A stretch of 64,000 bases of DNA from MB1-2 sp046566065 (GTDB lineage: Bacteria > Actinomycetota > CADDZG01 > WHSQ01), in the NCBI GenBank assembly GCA_046566065.1, contig JBKHXK010000010.1, positions 9,107 to 73,106 on the forward strand, in the 5' to 3' direction. Numbering within the stretch: the stretch's first letter is position 1; each line of letters opens with the position of its first letter. Positions 7,964 to 16,124 of the stretch are shown piece after piece. A model generated the notes under the pieces. It made no database searches. It worked only from the letters and a program-made list of their open reading frames with translations, and was not told where the DNA came from. The position numbers and the translations under genes were made by a program.

Positions 7964-9259
7964 CTACTTCAGGAACCCTTCGTAGTGGCGCATCATCAGC
8001 TGCGACTCGATCTGCTTCATGGTCTCGAGGGTCACACCGACGGTGATGAGGATCGAGGTGCCGCCGAAGGGCAACGCCTGCACGTTCGCCGTGGCCAGAG
8101 CGATAGACGGCAACAAGGCGATGAATGCGATGAAGAGGGCGCCCGGGAGGGTGATCCTGGTCAGGATGCGGTCCAGGTAGTCCGCGGTCTGGCGGCCGGG
8201 CCGGATGCCTGGGATGAAACCCCCGTACTTCTTCATGTTGTCCGCAACGTCGACCGGGTTGAAAGAGATCGCCGTGTAGAAGTACGCGAAGAAGACCACC
8301 ATGATCCCGTAGAGCACCATGTAGGTGGCGCTTCGGGAATTCACCAGATGGTTGGAGATGAAGTTCTGGATCGTCTGGTTCTGCACGACGTTCTGCAAGA
8401 GGCTGGGGATGTAGAGAACGCTCGAAGCGAAGATGATCGGGATGATCCCCGCCTGGTTCACCTTGAGTGGGATGTAGGTCGAGCTTCCTCCGTACATCCT
8501 TCGCCCGACCACCCGCTTGGCGTACTGAACGGGGATCCTCCTCTGGCCCTGCTCCATGATCACGATCGCAACGATCACGGCCAGAGCCATCGCGCAGATG
8601 ACGAGGAAGAACGGCAAACCCTTCTGGTCGAGGATCGCCTTGCCCTCGGAAGGCAGCGTGGAGATGATCGAGGCGAAGATCAGGATCGACATCCCGTTCC
8701 CGATCCCGCGCTGAGTGATCAGCTCGCCCAGCCACATGATCAGTGCGGTACCGGCGGTGAGCGAGATCACGACGATCATGACGCGGAAGGGTGTGAAGTT
8801 CGGGATCAGGTCGACGGGCTGTCCACTCGCCGTCTGGATCTGGCCTCTGTGGAACAGGAACGCCAGACCCGTTGACTGCAGGATGGCCAGAACGACCGTT
8901 AGGTAGCGGGTCCACTGGGTGATCTTCTTCGTGCCCTGCTCGCCCTCTTTCGACCACGCCTCGAGCTTCGGGATCACAACGGTGAGCAGCTGCATGATGA
9001 TCGACGAGGTGATGTACGGCATGATCCCCAGCGCGAACACGGCCAGTTGCGTCAACGCTCCACCGGAGAAGAGGTTGATGAACTGGAAAACACCGCTCTG
9101 GGCGCCGGCAGCGAACTCCTGAGCGCGTTGGATGTCGATGCCCGGCGTGGGAACGTGAGCCCCGAACCGGTACACGGCGATGATCAACAGCGTGAAGAGG
9201 ATCTTCTTGCGGAGATCCGGAACCTTGAACGCGTTGACGAACGCCTTCAGGAGATTCAC
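7964..9259 (-). CDS. secY: Protein translocase subunit SecY
   Basis: 431-residue ten-helix channel of the Sec translocon in the cytoplasmic membrane. Characteristic segments include FGAHVPTPGID near the N-terminus, LGIMPYITSSIIMQLL, WLGELITQRGIGNGMS and the C-terminal FGGTSILITVGVTLET. The GTG start overlaps the rplO stop by four bases (GTGA), so the genes are coupled. It pairs with secE at 39,827 in this same window. Confidence 0.97.
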   Translation of the reverse strand: MNLLKAFVNAFKVPDLRKKILFTLLIIAVYRFGAHVPTPGIDIQRAQEFAAGAQSGVFQFINLFSGGALTQLAVFALGIMPYITSSIIMQLLTVVIPKLEAWSKEGEQGTKKITQWTRYLTVVLAILQSTGLAFLFHRGQIQTASGQPVDLIPNFTPFRVMIVVISLTAGTALIMWLGELITQRGIGNGMSILIFASIISTLPSEGKAILDQKGLPFFLVICAMALAVIVAIVIMEQGQRRIPVQYAKRVVGRRMYGGSSTYIPLKVNQAGIIPIIFASSVLYIPSLLQNVVQNQTIQNFISNHLVNSRSATYMVLYGIMVVFFAYFYTAISFNPVDVADNMKKYGGFIPGIRPGRQTADYLDRILTRITLPGALFIAFIALLPSIALATANVQALPFGGTSILITVGVTLETMKQIESQLMMRHYEGFLK

Positions 9260-9738
9260 TTAGACGCCTGCTTCTTCGGCTTCTTCTTCTTGTTCGTGGG
9301 GATCTCTATGAGCTCGGCCGTGCCGCCGGCGCCCTCGATCTTGGCGCGAGCGGTCTCCGAGAAAGCGTGGGCCCGCACGGTCACCTTGCGGCTGATGTCC
9401 CCGCTTCCCAGGATCTTGATGTACTTGTCACGCTTGTGGACCAGGCCGGCCCCCCGCAGCTCATCGGGACCGAGCTCGGAGCCCTCGAGCGTGTCCAGCT
9501 CGGCCACGTTGACCGCGCCGTACTCGCGGCGGTTGGGTGGGGTGAACCCCTTCAGCTTGGGGATGCGGCGCGCCAGAGGCATCTGCCCACCCTCGAAGAA
9601 GATGTGCACCTCGCCGCGCGCTTTCGTGCCCTTGGTCCCGCGACCCGCCGTCTTGCCCTTGCCGGAGCCGTCCCCTCGTCCGACGCGCTTGCGACGCTTA
9701 TGGGACCCGGGGGCGGGCTGCAACTCGTGTGGCTTCAT
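9256..9738 (-). CDS. rplO: 50S ribosomal protein uL15 (L15)
   Basis: 160-residue uL15. LQPAPGSHKRRKRVGRGDGS, KTAGRGTKGTKAR and the GGQMPLARRIPKLKGF segment are the family hallmark. The C-terminus adds a short Lys-rich tail (NKKKKPKKQASK). It overlaps rpmD by four bases upstream and secY by four bases downstream. Confidence 0.97.
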   Translation of the reverse strand: MKPHELQPAPGSHKRRKRVGRGDGSGKGKTAGRGTKGTKARGEVHIFFEGGQMPLARRIPKLKGFTPPNRREYGAVNVAELDTLEGSELGPDELRGAGLVHKRDKYIKILGSGDISRKVTVRAHAFSETARAKIEGAGGTAELIEIPTNKKKKPKKQASK

Positions 9739-9920
9739 TCGTCTGTCTCCTCGACCACTAGCAGGTGCTCGACCGCTCGGATCATCCCTCTGATCTCGGG
9801 CTTGTCCTCATGCACCACGGTGTGCCCGAGGCGCTTGAGACCCAGTGCCCGGATCGTCCCGCGCTGCTTCGCGCCGCGCGACGTAGCGGACCTGACCTGG
9901 GTGACCTTCAGCTTTGCCAT
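9735..9920 (-). CDS. rpmD: 50S ribosomal protein uL30 (L30)
   Basis: 61 residues, the usual short bacterial uL30: AKLKVTQVRSATSRGAKQ, then ALGLKRLGHTVVHEDKPEIRG. It lies 20 bases after rpsE and overlaps rplO by four bases. Confidence 0.96.
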   Translation of the reverse strand: MAKLKVTQVRSATSRGAKQRGTIRALGLKRLGHTVVHEDKPEIRGMIRAVEHLLVVEETDE

Positions 9921-9940
9921 ATCTCCTCAGTCCTTCTCGA

Positions 9941-10504
9941 CTACTCGTTCGCCGACGCGTCGTGGGCGCCGACGAGCAGGTAGGGCGGGGCGACCTCTTC
10001 CGCGGTCTTGCCCCGACGCTTCGCCACGCGGTCCGCCGTCTGGAGACCTTTCAGCGCTTTCACTGTGGCGTGGATGATGTTGATCGGATTGTCCGAGCCC
10101 AGAGACTTCGACAGGATGTCGTGGATGCCGGCACACTCGAGGACCGCACGAACGGGGCCCCCGGCGATGACACCGGTACCAGGCGAAGCGGGCTTCAGGA
10201 GCACGACGCCACCTGAATCCTCACCGATGATCTCGTGCGGGATCGTCTTCTGGATCATGGGGACGCTGAAGAAGTTGCGCTTCGCTTCCTCTACGCCCTT
10301 CTGGATCGCGGCCGGGACCTCTCGCGCCTTGCCGTACCCGACCCCGACCTGACCGGCTGTGTCACCGACGACGACGAGAGCCGTGAACGAGAACCTCCGT
10401 CCACCCTTGACCACCTTGGCGACGCGGTTGATAGACACGACCCGCTCCTCGTACTGCGAACGGTCGTCATCGCGGCCTCTTCCGGGCCCTCCTCCTCGTG
10501 CCAT
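9941..10504 (-). CDS. rpsE: 30S ribosomal protein uS5 (S5)
   Basis: 187-residue uS5, involved in mRNA unwinding at the entry channel and in decoding accuracy. The double-stranded-RNA-binding-like N-domain has RVAKVVKGGRRFSFTALVVV and the C-domain PVRAVLECAGIHDILSKSLG. The N-terminus is Gly/Arg-rich (RGGGPGRGRDDDRSQ), a common actinobacterial extension. Confidence 0.97.
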   Translation of the reverse strand: MARGGGPGRGRDDDRSQYEERVVSINRVAKVVKGGRRFSFTALVVVGDTAGQVGVGYGKAREVPAAIQKGVEEAKRNFFSVPMIQKTIPHEIIGEDSGGVVLLKPASPGTGVIAGGPVRAVLECAGIHDILSKSLGSDNPINIIHATVKALKGLQTADRVAKRRGKTAEEVAPPYLLVGAHDASANE

Positions 10505-10529
10505 CAGTCACACACCTCTCTATGGATCA

Positions 10530-10883
10530 TCAGAACTCGAGCCCGCCCTCGCGAGCGCCTTCCGCTACTGCCTGAACGCGACCGTGGTAGCGGAACCCTC
10601 CCCGGTCGAACGTCACCTGGGTGACGCCGGCGGCCTTGGCCTTGCTAGCAAGATCGAGACCCACCTTCTTGGCGCGCTCCTTGGGAGCTCCGTCACCGTT
10701 GCCGGCGGTCGTCGAAGACGCCGCCAGGGTCCGCCCGGCGAAGTCGTCGATCACCTGCGCGTAGATGTGCTTGTTGGACCGGTACACGGCCAGGCGAGGA
10801 CGCTCTGCCGTGCCGACGACCTTCTTGCGCACGCGGCGATGGCGCCTGTCCAGCGACCGGAACCGCTCGTTCGTGTTAGCCAT
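10530..10883 (-). CDS. rplR: 50S ribosomal protein uL18 (L18)
   Basis: 117-residue uL18, which binds 5S rRNA. KKVVGTAERPRLAVYRSNKHIYAQ and DRGGFRYHGRVQAVAEGARE are typical. I chose ATG 10883, four bases after the rplF stop; the frame continues 18 codons upstream into rplF but without family similarity. Confidence 0.96.
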   Translation of the reverse strand: MANTNERFRSLDRRHRRVRKKVVGTAERPRLAVYRSNKHIYAQVIDDFAGRTLAASSTTAGNGDGAPKERAKKVGLDLASKAKAAGVTQVTFDRGGFRYHGRVQAVAEGAREGGLEF

Positions 10884-10887
10884 GTTC

Positions 10888-11433
10888 CTAAGCTCCTGCC
10901 TTCGCGGCCTTGCCGCCCTTGCGTCTGATGTATTCACCCTCGTAGCGGATGCCCTTGGCCTTGTAGGGCTCGGGCTTCTTGATCGCTCGGATCTCGGCCG
11001 CTACCTGCCCCACCAGCTCCTTGTCGATCCCGCGGATCGTCAGCCTGGTCGGCGTGGGTACCTCGAACTCGATGCCCTTGGGGGCGGGTTTCTTCACTGT
11101 GTGCGAGAAACCGACCGAGAACTCGAGGTCGCTCCCCTGCTTGGCCACCCTGTAACCGACGCCATGGATCTCGAGACGCTTCTCGTAGCCTTCGGTGACG
11201 CCTTGCACCATGTTCGCCACCAGGCTTCGCACCAACCCGTGCAATGCGCGCGTCTCCCTGGCTTCGTTGTCACGCGTGACGCGCAACTCGCCATCAACCT
11301 GCTCGATCGTCACGCCCGCGGGGATGGACCGCTGGAGCTCGCCCTTGGGACCGTTCACGGTGATCGTTTGACCGACAACGCTCACGGTCACCGAAGCGGG
11401 AACCGTTATGGGTGCCTGTCCTACTCGAGACAT
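10888..11433 (-). CDS. rplF: 50S ribosomal protein uL6 (L6)
   Basis: 181-residue uL6 near the factor-binding site. SRVGQAPITVPASVTV, the central YEKRLEIHGVGYRVAKQG and the C-terminal KKPEPYKAKGIRYEGEYIRR signature with a RKGGKAAKAGA tail are all present. It follows rpsH by 11 bases. Confidence 0.97.
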   Translation of the reverse strand: MSRVGQAPITVPASVTVSVVGQTITVNGPKGELQRSIPAGVTIEQVDGELRVTRDNEARETRALHGLVRSLVANMVQGVTEGYEKRLEIHGVGYRVAKQGSDLEFSVGFSHTVKKPAPKGIEFEVPTPTRLTIRGIDKELVGQVAAEIRAIKKPEPYKAKGIRYEGEYIRRKGGKAAKAGA

Positions 11434-11444
11434 CTAGTTCTCCT

Positions 11445-11843
11445 CTACCAAACGTACGCGAGGACTTCGCCGCCGACCTTGGCGCGCCGAGCCTGCTTGT
11501 CGGTCATGACCCCTTGTGAGGTCGAGATGATCGCTACGCCCAGGCCACCCAGGACCCGTGGCAGCTCCTGTGCGCCTCGGTACACGCGGCGACCGGGCTT
11601 CGAGATCCTGCGGATCCCGGAGATGGCGCGCTCGCGGTCCTCCGAGTAGCGAAGGTTGATCTTGATCACGGGATGCGGGCCCTCTTCGAGCACCTCGAGC
11701 CCGTTCACGTAGCCCTCGTCCAGGAGGATCCGGGCGATGTTCTCTTTGATCTTGGAAGCCGGGATCGTCACGTCATCGTGCATCGCGGTGGATGCATTCC
11801 TGATGCGCGACAGCATGTCCGAGATCGGATCTGTCATCGTCAT
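11445..11843 (-). CDS. rpsH: 30S ribosomal protein uS8 (S8)
   Basis: 132-residue uS8, a primary 16S rRNA binder. TDPISDMLSRIRNA, PGRRVYRGAQELPRVLGGLG and the C-terminal STSQGVMTDKQARRAKVGGE are diagnostic. Start ATG 11843 has GAGGAGGTGG upstream; a second ATG two codons later (11837) is equally possible. The frame extends upstream into rpsN but that stretch is not uS8. Confidence 0.95.
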   Translation of the reverse strand: MTMTDPISDMLSRIRNASTAMHDDVTIPASKIKENIARILLDEGYVNGLEVLEEGPHPVIKINLRYSEDRERAISGIRRISKPGRRVYRGAQELPRVLGGLGVAIISTSQGVMTDKQARRAKVGGEVLAYVW

Positions 11844-11862
11844 AGTTAGCTCTCCACCTCCT

Positions 11863-12048
11863 CTACCAACTCGATTTCGTGATGCCCGGGATCTCGCCGT
11901 TGTGCGCCATCTCGCGGAAGCACAACCGACATAGCCCGAAACGCTTGAAGACGGCTCTCGGACGCCCGCACCGCGCACAGCGCGTGTACTGGCGAACCTT
12001 GTACTTCGGCTTCGCCTTTGCCTTGTTGATCAGTGCTTTCTTAGCCAT
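11863..12048 (-). CDS. rpsN: 30S ribosomal protein uS14, zinc-binding type Z
   Basis: 61 residues with four zinc cysteines C24, C27, C40 and C43 (CARC ... CRLC). This is the short, zinc-dependent uS14 found in most actinobacterial main ribosomal operons; a zinc-independent paralogue elsewhere in the genome is possible but not seen here. Located between rplE and rpsH as expected. Confidence 0.97.
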   Translation of the reverse strand: MAKKALINKAKAKPKYKVRQYTRCARCGRPRAVFKRFGLCRLCFREMAHNGEIPGITKSSW

Positions 12049-12060
12049 CTACCCTCGCTC

Positions 12061-12633
12061 CTAAGACCTGTCGCCCTGCTGCTTGAAGGGGAAACCCAGC
12101 GCCGTGAGGAGAGCGCGCCCCTGCTCGTCGTCCTTTGCCGTCGTAACGATCGTGATGTCCATCCCGCGGGTCTGATCGATGTCGTCGTAGTCGATCTCGG
12201 GGAACACCAGTTGTTCCGTGAGTCCGAAGTTGTAGTTGCCGCTGCCGTCGAACGACTTGGGGCTGAGCCCTCGAAAGTCCCGGATGCGGGGCAGCACGAT
12301 CGAGGTCAAGCGGTCGAGGAAGTCCCACATGCGGTCGCCTCTCATCGTCACGCTGGCGCCCACCGGCATGCCCTCGCGGATCTTGAACGTGGCGATCGAC
12401 TTCCGAGCCCTGCGCAGCGCGGGCTTCTGGCCCGTGATGCTGGTCAGGTCCTTCATCGCGCCGTCCATGAGCTTGGCGTCCTTGGCCGCATCGCCGACAC
12501 CCATGTTCACGACCACCTTGAGGGGCTTGGGTACCTGCATCACGTTGGTCAGACCCAGGTCGCTCTGCAGGCGCGCCTGCAGCTCGCTCCGGTACTGCTC
12601 TTTCAGTCTCGGGGTGTAGGTCGCTTGTGCCAT
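12061..12633 (-). CDS. rplE: 50S ribosomal protein uL5 (L5)
   Basis: 190-residue uL5, part of the 5S rRNP and the bridge to uS13. VMQVPKPLKVVVNMGVGDA, RRARKSIATFKIREGMPVG and the C-terminal FPEIDYDDIDQTRGMDI are family features. Start ATG 12633 overlaps the rplX stop by one base (TGATG). Confidence 0.96.
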   Translation of the reverse strand: MAQATYTPRLKEQYRSELQARLQSDLGLTNVMQVPKPLKVVVNMGVGDAAKDAKLMDGAMKDLTSITGQKPALRRARKSIATFKIREGMPVGASVTMRGDRMWDFLDRLTSIVLPRIRDFRGLSPKSFDGSGNYNFGLTEQLVFPEIDYDDIDQTRGMDITIVTTAKDDEQGRALLTALGFPFKQQGDRS

Positions 12634-12956
12634 CACAGCTCCGTTCCGCACTTCTTACAGATGCGTGTCTTCGTGCCGCCCGCCTCGATGCGGTAGCCCA
12701 CGCGGGCCACCTTGTCGTTCGGGCACGCCAGAGCGACGTTGGAGATGTCGACCGAGGCTTCCTTGTGCTCGATGCCGCCCTCTTGGCCGCCACGGCGGGA
12801 CATGCGGATCTTCTCGTGTCGAGTGACCCGGTTGACGCCCTCGACGATCACGCGCTTCTTCTTGGGGAGCACCTGGAGCACCCGGCCATCGGCGCCCTTG
12901 TCCTTGCCACCGATGATCACGACGTTGTCACCCTTGCGGATCTTCAAACCCGGCAT
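12633..12956 (-). CDS. rplX: 50S ribosomal protein uL24 (L24)
   Basis: 107-residue uL24, an assembly initiator with a KOW domain (IRKGDNVVIIGGKDKGADG). The C-terminal part has a zinc-ribbon-like CPN and CKKCG pair. The ATG abuts the rplN stop. Confidence 0.96.
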   Translation of the reverse strand: MPGLKIRKGDNVVIIGGKDKGADGRVLQVLPKKKRVIVEGVNRVTRHEKIRMSRRGGQEGGIEHKEASVDISNVALACPNDKVARVGYRIEAGGTKTRICKKCGTEL

Positions 12957-13325
12957 CTACAACACCTCCGGGGCGAGAGAGATGATCTTCATGAAGCGCT
13001 TGTCGCGCAGCTCTCGAGCGACGGGCCCAAAGATGCGGGTGCCTCGCGGCTGCATCTGCCCGTCGACGATCACGACGGCGTTGTCGTCGAACTTGATGTA
13101 CGAACCGTCACCGCGCCGGCGTTCCTTGGCGGTTCGCACGACCACGGCCTTCACCACATCCGACTTCTTGACCGCACCGCCGGGGATAGCGTCCTTGACG
13201 GTACAAACCACTAGATCCCCAACGCCGGCGTAACGCCGCCTGGAGCCGCCCAGCACTTTGATCACGAGAACCTCACGAGCTCCCGTGTTGTCTGCAACCC
13301 TGCACCTGCTCTCTTGTTGGATCAC
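12957..13325 (-). CDS. rplN: 50S ribosomal protein uL14 (L14)
   Basis: 122 residues, the standard uL14 length. MIQQESRCRVADNTGAREV, GDLVVCTVKDAIPGG and RGTRIFGPVARELRDK are nearly invariant segments. GTG start overlaps the rpsQ stop by four bases (GTGA). Confidence 0.97.
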   Translation of the reverse strand: MIQQESRCRVADNTGAREVLVIKVLGGSRRRYAGVGDLVVCTVKDAIPGGAVKKSDVVKAVVVRTAKERRRGDGSYIKFDDNAVVIVDGQMQPRGTRIFGPVARELRDKRFMKIISLAPEVL

Positions 13326-13594
13326 TTCGCTCTTTCCACTACCTCGACTACACGCCAGCGCTTCGTCTTCGAAAGGGGCCGCGTCTCGGCGATGCGAACC
13401 GTGTCACCCAGATGGGCGTCGTTCGCCTCGTCGTGTGCTTTCAGCCGCTTGTTGCGACGGACGATCTTCTTGTACGTCGAGTGAGAAGCGGCATCGCGCA
13501 CCTCGACCACGACCGTCTTGTCCATCGCCTCGGACACGACGCGGCCGACCTCGTACTTCCGCTTCCCACGTTCCGTCGTCTCGCTCATACTCAT
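13322..13594 (-). CDS. rpsQ: 30S ribosomal protein uS17 (S17)
   Basis: 90-residue uS17, an OB-fold primary rRNA binder. GRVVSEAMDKTVVVEV, KKIVRRNKRLKAHDE and GDTVRIAETRPLSKTKRW are characteristic. It overlaps rpmC and rplN by four bases each. Confidence 0.97.
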   Translation of the reverse strand: MSMSETTERGKRKYEVGRVVSEAMDKTVVVEVRDAASHSTYKKIVRRNKRLKAHDEANDAHLGDTVRIAETRPLSKTKRWRVVEVVERAK

Positions 13595-13812
13595 GTCAGT
13601 TCCTTATCTCCACTCAGCTCACGCTCTCTGACGATCGTCTTGATCCGAGCGATGTCCTTGCGCAGCTCACCCAGGCGCTTGTAGTTGTCCAGCTGTCCGG
13701 TCGCGTTCTGGAACCGCAGGTTGAACAACTCCTCCTTGGTCTCGGCAAGCTTCGTGTTGAGCTCGTCGATCGTGAGGTCACGCATGTCCGAGGTCTTCGT
13801 CCGCTTCGCCAT
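13591..13812 (-). CDS. rpmC: 50S ribosomal protein uL29 (L29)
   Basis: 73 residues forming the two-helix uL29 at the exit tunnel. MRDLTIDELNTKLAETKEEL and LFNLRFQNATGQLDN are signatures. ATG 13812 overlaps the rplP stop by one base (TGATG); the GTG one codon upstream is less likely. Confidence 0.96.
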   Translation of the reverse strand: MAKRTKTSDMRDLTIDELNTKLAETKEELFNLRFQNATGQLDNYKRLGELRKDIARIKTIVRERELSGDKELT

Positions 13813-14237
13813 CACTGCACCTCCAGCGGAGCTTCACGGGAGACGAAGCGGCACTTGATCGGCAGCTTGTGCGCCGCCAGCCGGATCGCTTCTCTCGCCA
13901 GAGGTTCGGGGATACCGGCGATCTCGAACATGACGCGCCCGGGCTTGATCACCGCGACCCAGCCTTCGGGGTTCCCCTTACCGGAGCCCTGACGGGTCTC
14001 TGCGGGCTTCTTCGTGTAGGGCTTGTCGGGAAAGACGTTGATCCATACCTTCCCTCCACGACGGATGTGGCGGGTCATCGCGATACGAGCCGCCTCGATC
14101 TGCCGGTTGGTGATCCAGCCCGGCTCGAGGGCCATGAGGCCGTAGTCACCGAAGTTCACGGTGGTGCCGCCCTTGGCCTGGCCACGCATACGCCCGCGCT
14201 GCTGCTTGCGGTGTTTGACCTTCTTCGGCTGCAGCAC
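13812..14237 (-). CDS. rplP: 50S ribosomal protein uL16 (L16)
   Basis: 141-residue uL16, which organises the A-site tRNA elbow region. MLQPKKVKHRKQQRGRM, the MTRHIRRGGKVWINVFPDKP segment and RMGSGKG-like RQGSGKGNPEGWVAVIKPGR are standard. It overlaps rpsC by one base. Confidence 0.97.
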   Translation of the reverse strand: MLQPKKVKHRKQQRGRMRGQAKGGTTVNFGDYGLMALEPGWITNRQIEAARIAMTRHIRRGGKVWINVFPDKPYTKKPAETRQGSGKGNPEGWVAVIKPGRVMFEIAGIPEPLAREAIRLAAHKLPIKCRFVSREAPLEVQ

Positions 14238-15253
14238 TACTTCTCACCACCTTCGGGGTCGGTTCCTCCGGGAGCGGTGGGGTCGGCGGTGGCGCTGGTT
14301 TGGCCGGCCTGGTCTGCGCTGGGGGCGTCGACCGCTTCGGTCTTCGCGGTCCCCTTCTCGCGCTCGTCGCCGGTCTTTCCCTCCACGGTCGCCTCGCCGG
14401 TGGACACAGACCCGGACTCAGCCCCTGCCTTGGTCGCCTCCGCTTTCTGGCCGGGCGACGGCGATGCCGCCTTGCCGGCGGTGGACGTGGCTCCAGCTTT
14501 GGTGGAACGAGCCTTGCGAGCACGATCATCCGCCCCGCGGCCCACGGTCTCGCCGGCGGCCAGTGCAGCTTCACGTCGAAGGCGAGCGGTGTCGCGGGCG
14601 GACGCGTAGATGTCCTGGAAGGGACCCTTGTAGATCCACACCTTCACACCGATGCGTCCGAACGTCGTCTTCGCCTCGGAGAAGCCGTAGTCGATGTCCG
14701 CACGCAGGGTGTGCAGAGGCATCTGACCCTCGATGTACCACTCGGTGCGGCTCATCTCGGCGCCGCCGAGACGGCCCCCGCACTGAACGCGAACGCCCTT
14801 AGCGCCGTGGCGCATGGCCGTGCCGACGGCCTTCTTCATCGCACGACGGAACGAAACACGGCTTGCCAATTGCTCGGCCACACCCTGAGCGATCAACTGA
14901 GCATCCAGCTCCGGCTGCTTGACCTCGATGATGTTCAAGCGAACATCCGTCGGCTTGCCGTAGATCTTCGACTCCATCTCCTCGAGCTTCGAGCGAAGAC
15001 GCTCGGCCTCGGAGCCACGGCGACCGATAACGATGCCCGGACGAGCCGTGTGCGCGTCGATCCGAACCCGCTCGCGGGTGCGCTCGATGTCGATGCGGCT
15101 GATCCCGGCGTGCGGCAGCTGCCCCAGCAGGTACTCGCGGATGCGGAGGTCTGCCTCGAGGTAGTCGCGGTACTGCTTCTCTGTGAACCAGCGCGACTTC
15201 CAGTCGGTGTGGATACCGAGGCGGAAGCCGTAAGGGTGAACCTTCTGGCCCAT
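14237..15253 (-). CDS. rpsC: 30S ribosomal protein uS3 (S3) with long low-complexity tail
   Basis: Residues 1-222 are a complete uS3: GQKVHPYGFRLGI, the KH domain with GIVIGRRGSEAERLR, and the C-domain GAKGVRVQCGGRLGGAEMSR. About 115 more residues follow, rich in Ala, Thr, Gly, Lys and Glu with little structure expected. Bacterial uS3 is usually 210-280 residues, so 338 is long. The tail lies on the solvent side of the head near the mRNA entry; its role is unknown. Confidence 0.96.
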   Translation of the reverse strand: MGQKVHPYGFRLGIHTDWKSRWFTEKQYRDYLEADLRIREYLLGQLPHAGISRIDIERTRERVRIDAHTARPGIVIGRRGSEAERLRSKLEEMESKIYGKPTDVRLNIIEVKQPELDAQLIAQGVAEQLASRVSFRRAMKKAVGTAMRHGAKGVRVQCGGRLGGAEMSRTEWYIEGQMPLHTLRADIDYGFSEAKTTFGRIGVKVWIYKGPFQDIYASARDTARLRREAALAAGETVGRGADDRARKARSTKAGATSTAGKAASPSPGQKAEATKAGAESGSVSTGEATVEGKTGDEREKGTAKTEAVDAPSADQAGQTSATADPTAPGGTDPEGGEK

Positions 15254-15837
15254 TACTTGCCCTCCTCGGTCTTCTTCTTGGTCGTTTTCTTGGCTGTGGT
15301 CTTCTTCGCCGTCGTCTTCTTGGCGGTCGGCTTCTTCTTGGTGGTCTTGGCGGGGGTTGCTTCCGTGGCCTCGCTGCTCTTCGTAGCGGAGGAGCGCGGG
15401 GCCGGTTTGCCGGCGGTGTCCTTGCGGACACGGCGAACGGTCTGGTTGGTCGCAGGCCGCTCAGGCAGTTGGACCTCGTCCGGACGACCGACGACCACCG
15501 AGATGTGACAGGTCCGCTTGCGGATCCGGGTCGCACGACCCTGGGCACGCGGGCGGAACCTCTTCAGCGTGGGGCCTTCGTCGACCCAGGCGCGGGCCAC
15601 GACGAGTTCGTCGCCCGGCAGACCACGGTTGTGCTCGGCGTTGGCTATCGCCGACTCGAGCACCTTGCCGACCACCGGCGAGGCGCTGCGAGGCACGAAC
15701 TTCAGAACCCGTCGAGCGTCGTCCACGTGGCGGCCACGGATCAGGTCGACAACCTGGCGAGCTTTCGTGGGAGACATCCGTATGAACCTCGCCGTGGCGA
15801 TGGCCTCTTGTACGTCCGGTGCGATCTTCCGTGCCAT
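15253..15837 (-). CDS. rplV: 50S ribosomal protein uL22 (L22) with histone-like Lys/Thr tail
   Basis: Residues 1-123 are uL22 (RFIRMSPTKARQVVDLIRG, ESAIANAEHN, RPRAQGRATRIRKRTCHI), which lines the exit tunnel. Residues 124-194 form a basic tail ending in tandem AKKTT/KKKT units, similar in composition to histone H1-like tails. It starts with ATG 15837 overlapping the rpsS stop by one base and ends one base into rpsC. Confidence 0.96.
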   Translation of the reverse strand: MARKIAPDVQEAIATARFIRMSPTKARQVVDLIRGRHVDDARRVLKFVPRSASPVVGKVLESAIANAEHNRGLPGDELVVARAWVDEGPTLKRFRPRAQGRATRIRKRTCHISVVVGRPDEVQLPERPATNQTVRRVRKDTAGKPAPRSSATKSSEATEATPAKTTKKKPTAKKTTAKKTTAKKTTKKKTEEGK

Positions 15838-16121
15838 TACTTAGCCCTCGTGGTTCTCTCAGCCGATCCGCCGTGTGTGCGGAAGGCGCGTGTCGGCGCG
15901 AACTCGCCGAGCTTGTGCCCGACCATCGACTCCGTCACGTAAACGGGAACGTGCTTACGGCCGTCGTGCACGGCGATCGTGTGCCCGACCATGTCGGGGA
16001 TCACCGTGGAGCGGCGCGACCACGTCTTGATGACGCGCTTCTCGTTGCGCTTGTTCATCTCCGCCACCTTGATGAGCAGGTGGTCGTCGACGAACGGGCC
16101 CTTCTTGAGCGAACGCGGCAT
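15837..16121 (-). CDS. rpsS: 30S ribosomal protein uS19 (S19)
   Basis: 94-residue uS19, a head protein paired with uS13. PRSLKKGPFVDDHLL, KTWSRRSTVIPDMVGHTIAV and MVGHKLGEFAPTRAF are near-invariant. It lies 3 bases after rplB. Confidence 0.97.
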   Translation of the reverse strand: MPRSLKKGPFVDDHLLIKVAEMNKRNEKRVIKTWSRRSTVIPDMVGHTIAVHDGRKHVPVYVTESMVGHKLGEFAPTRAFRTHGGSAERTTRAK

Positions 16122-16124
16122 CTT

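Noticed and set aside
7923..8957. 344-residue minus-strand frame over secY
   Set aside because: Different frame of secY, composition Arg/His/Pro-rich, no homology, while secY is complete in the other frame.
15253..15400. AAG/ACC-rich simple repeats near the rplV end as a satellite
   Set aside because: They are in-frame codons of the Lys/Thr tail of uL22, not a separate repeat element.
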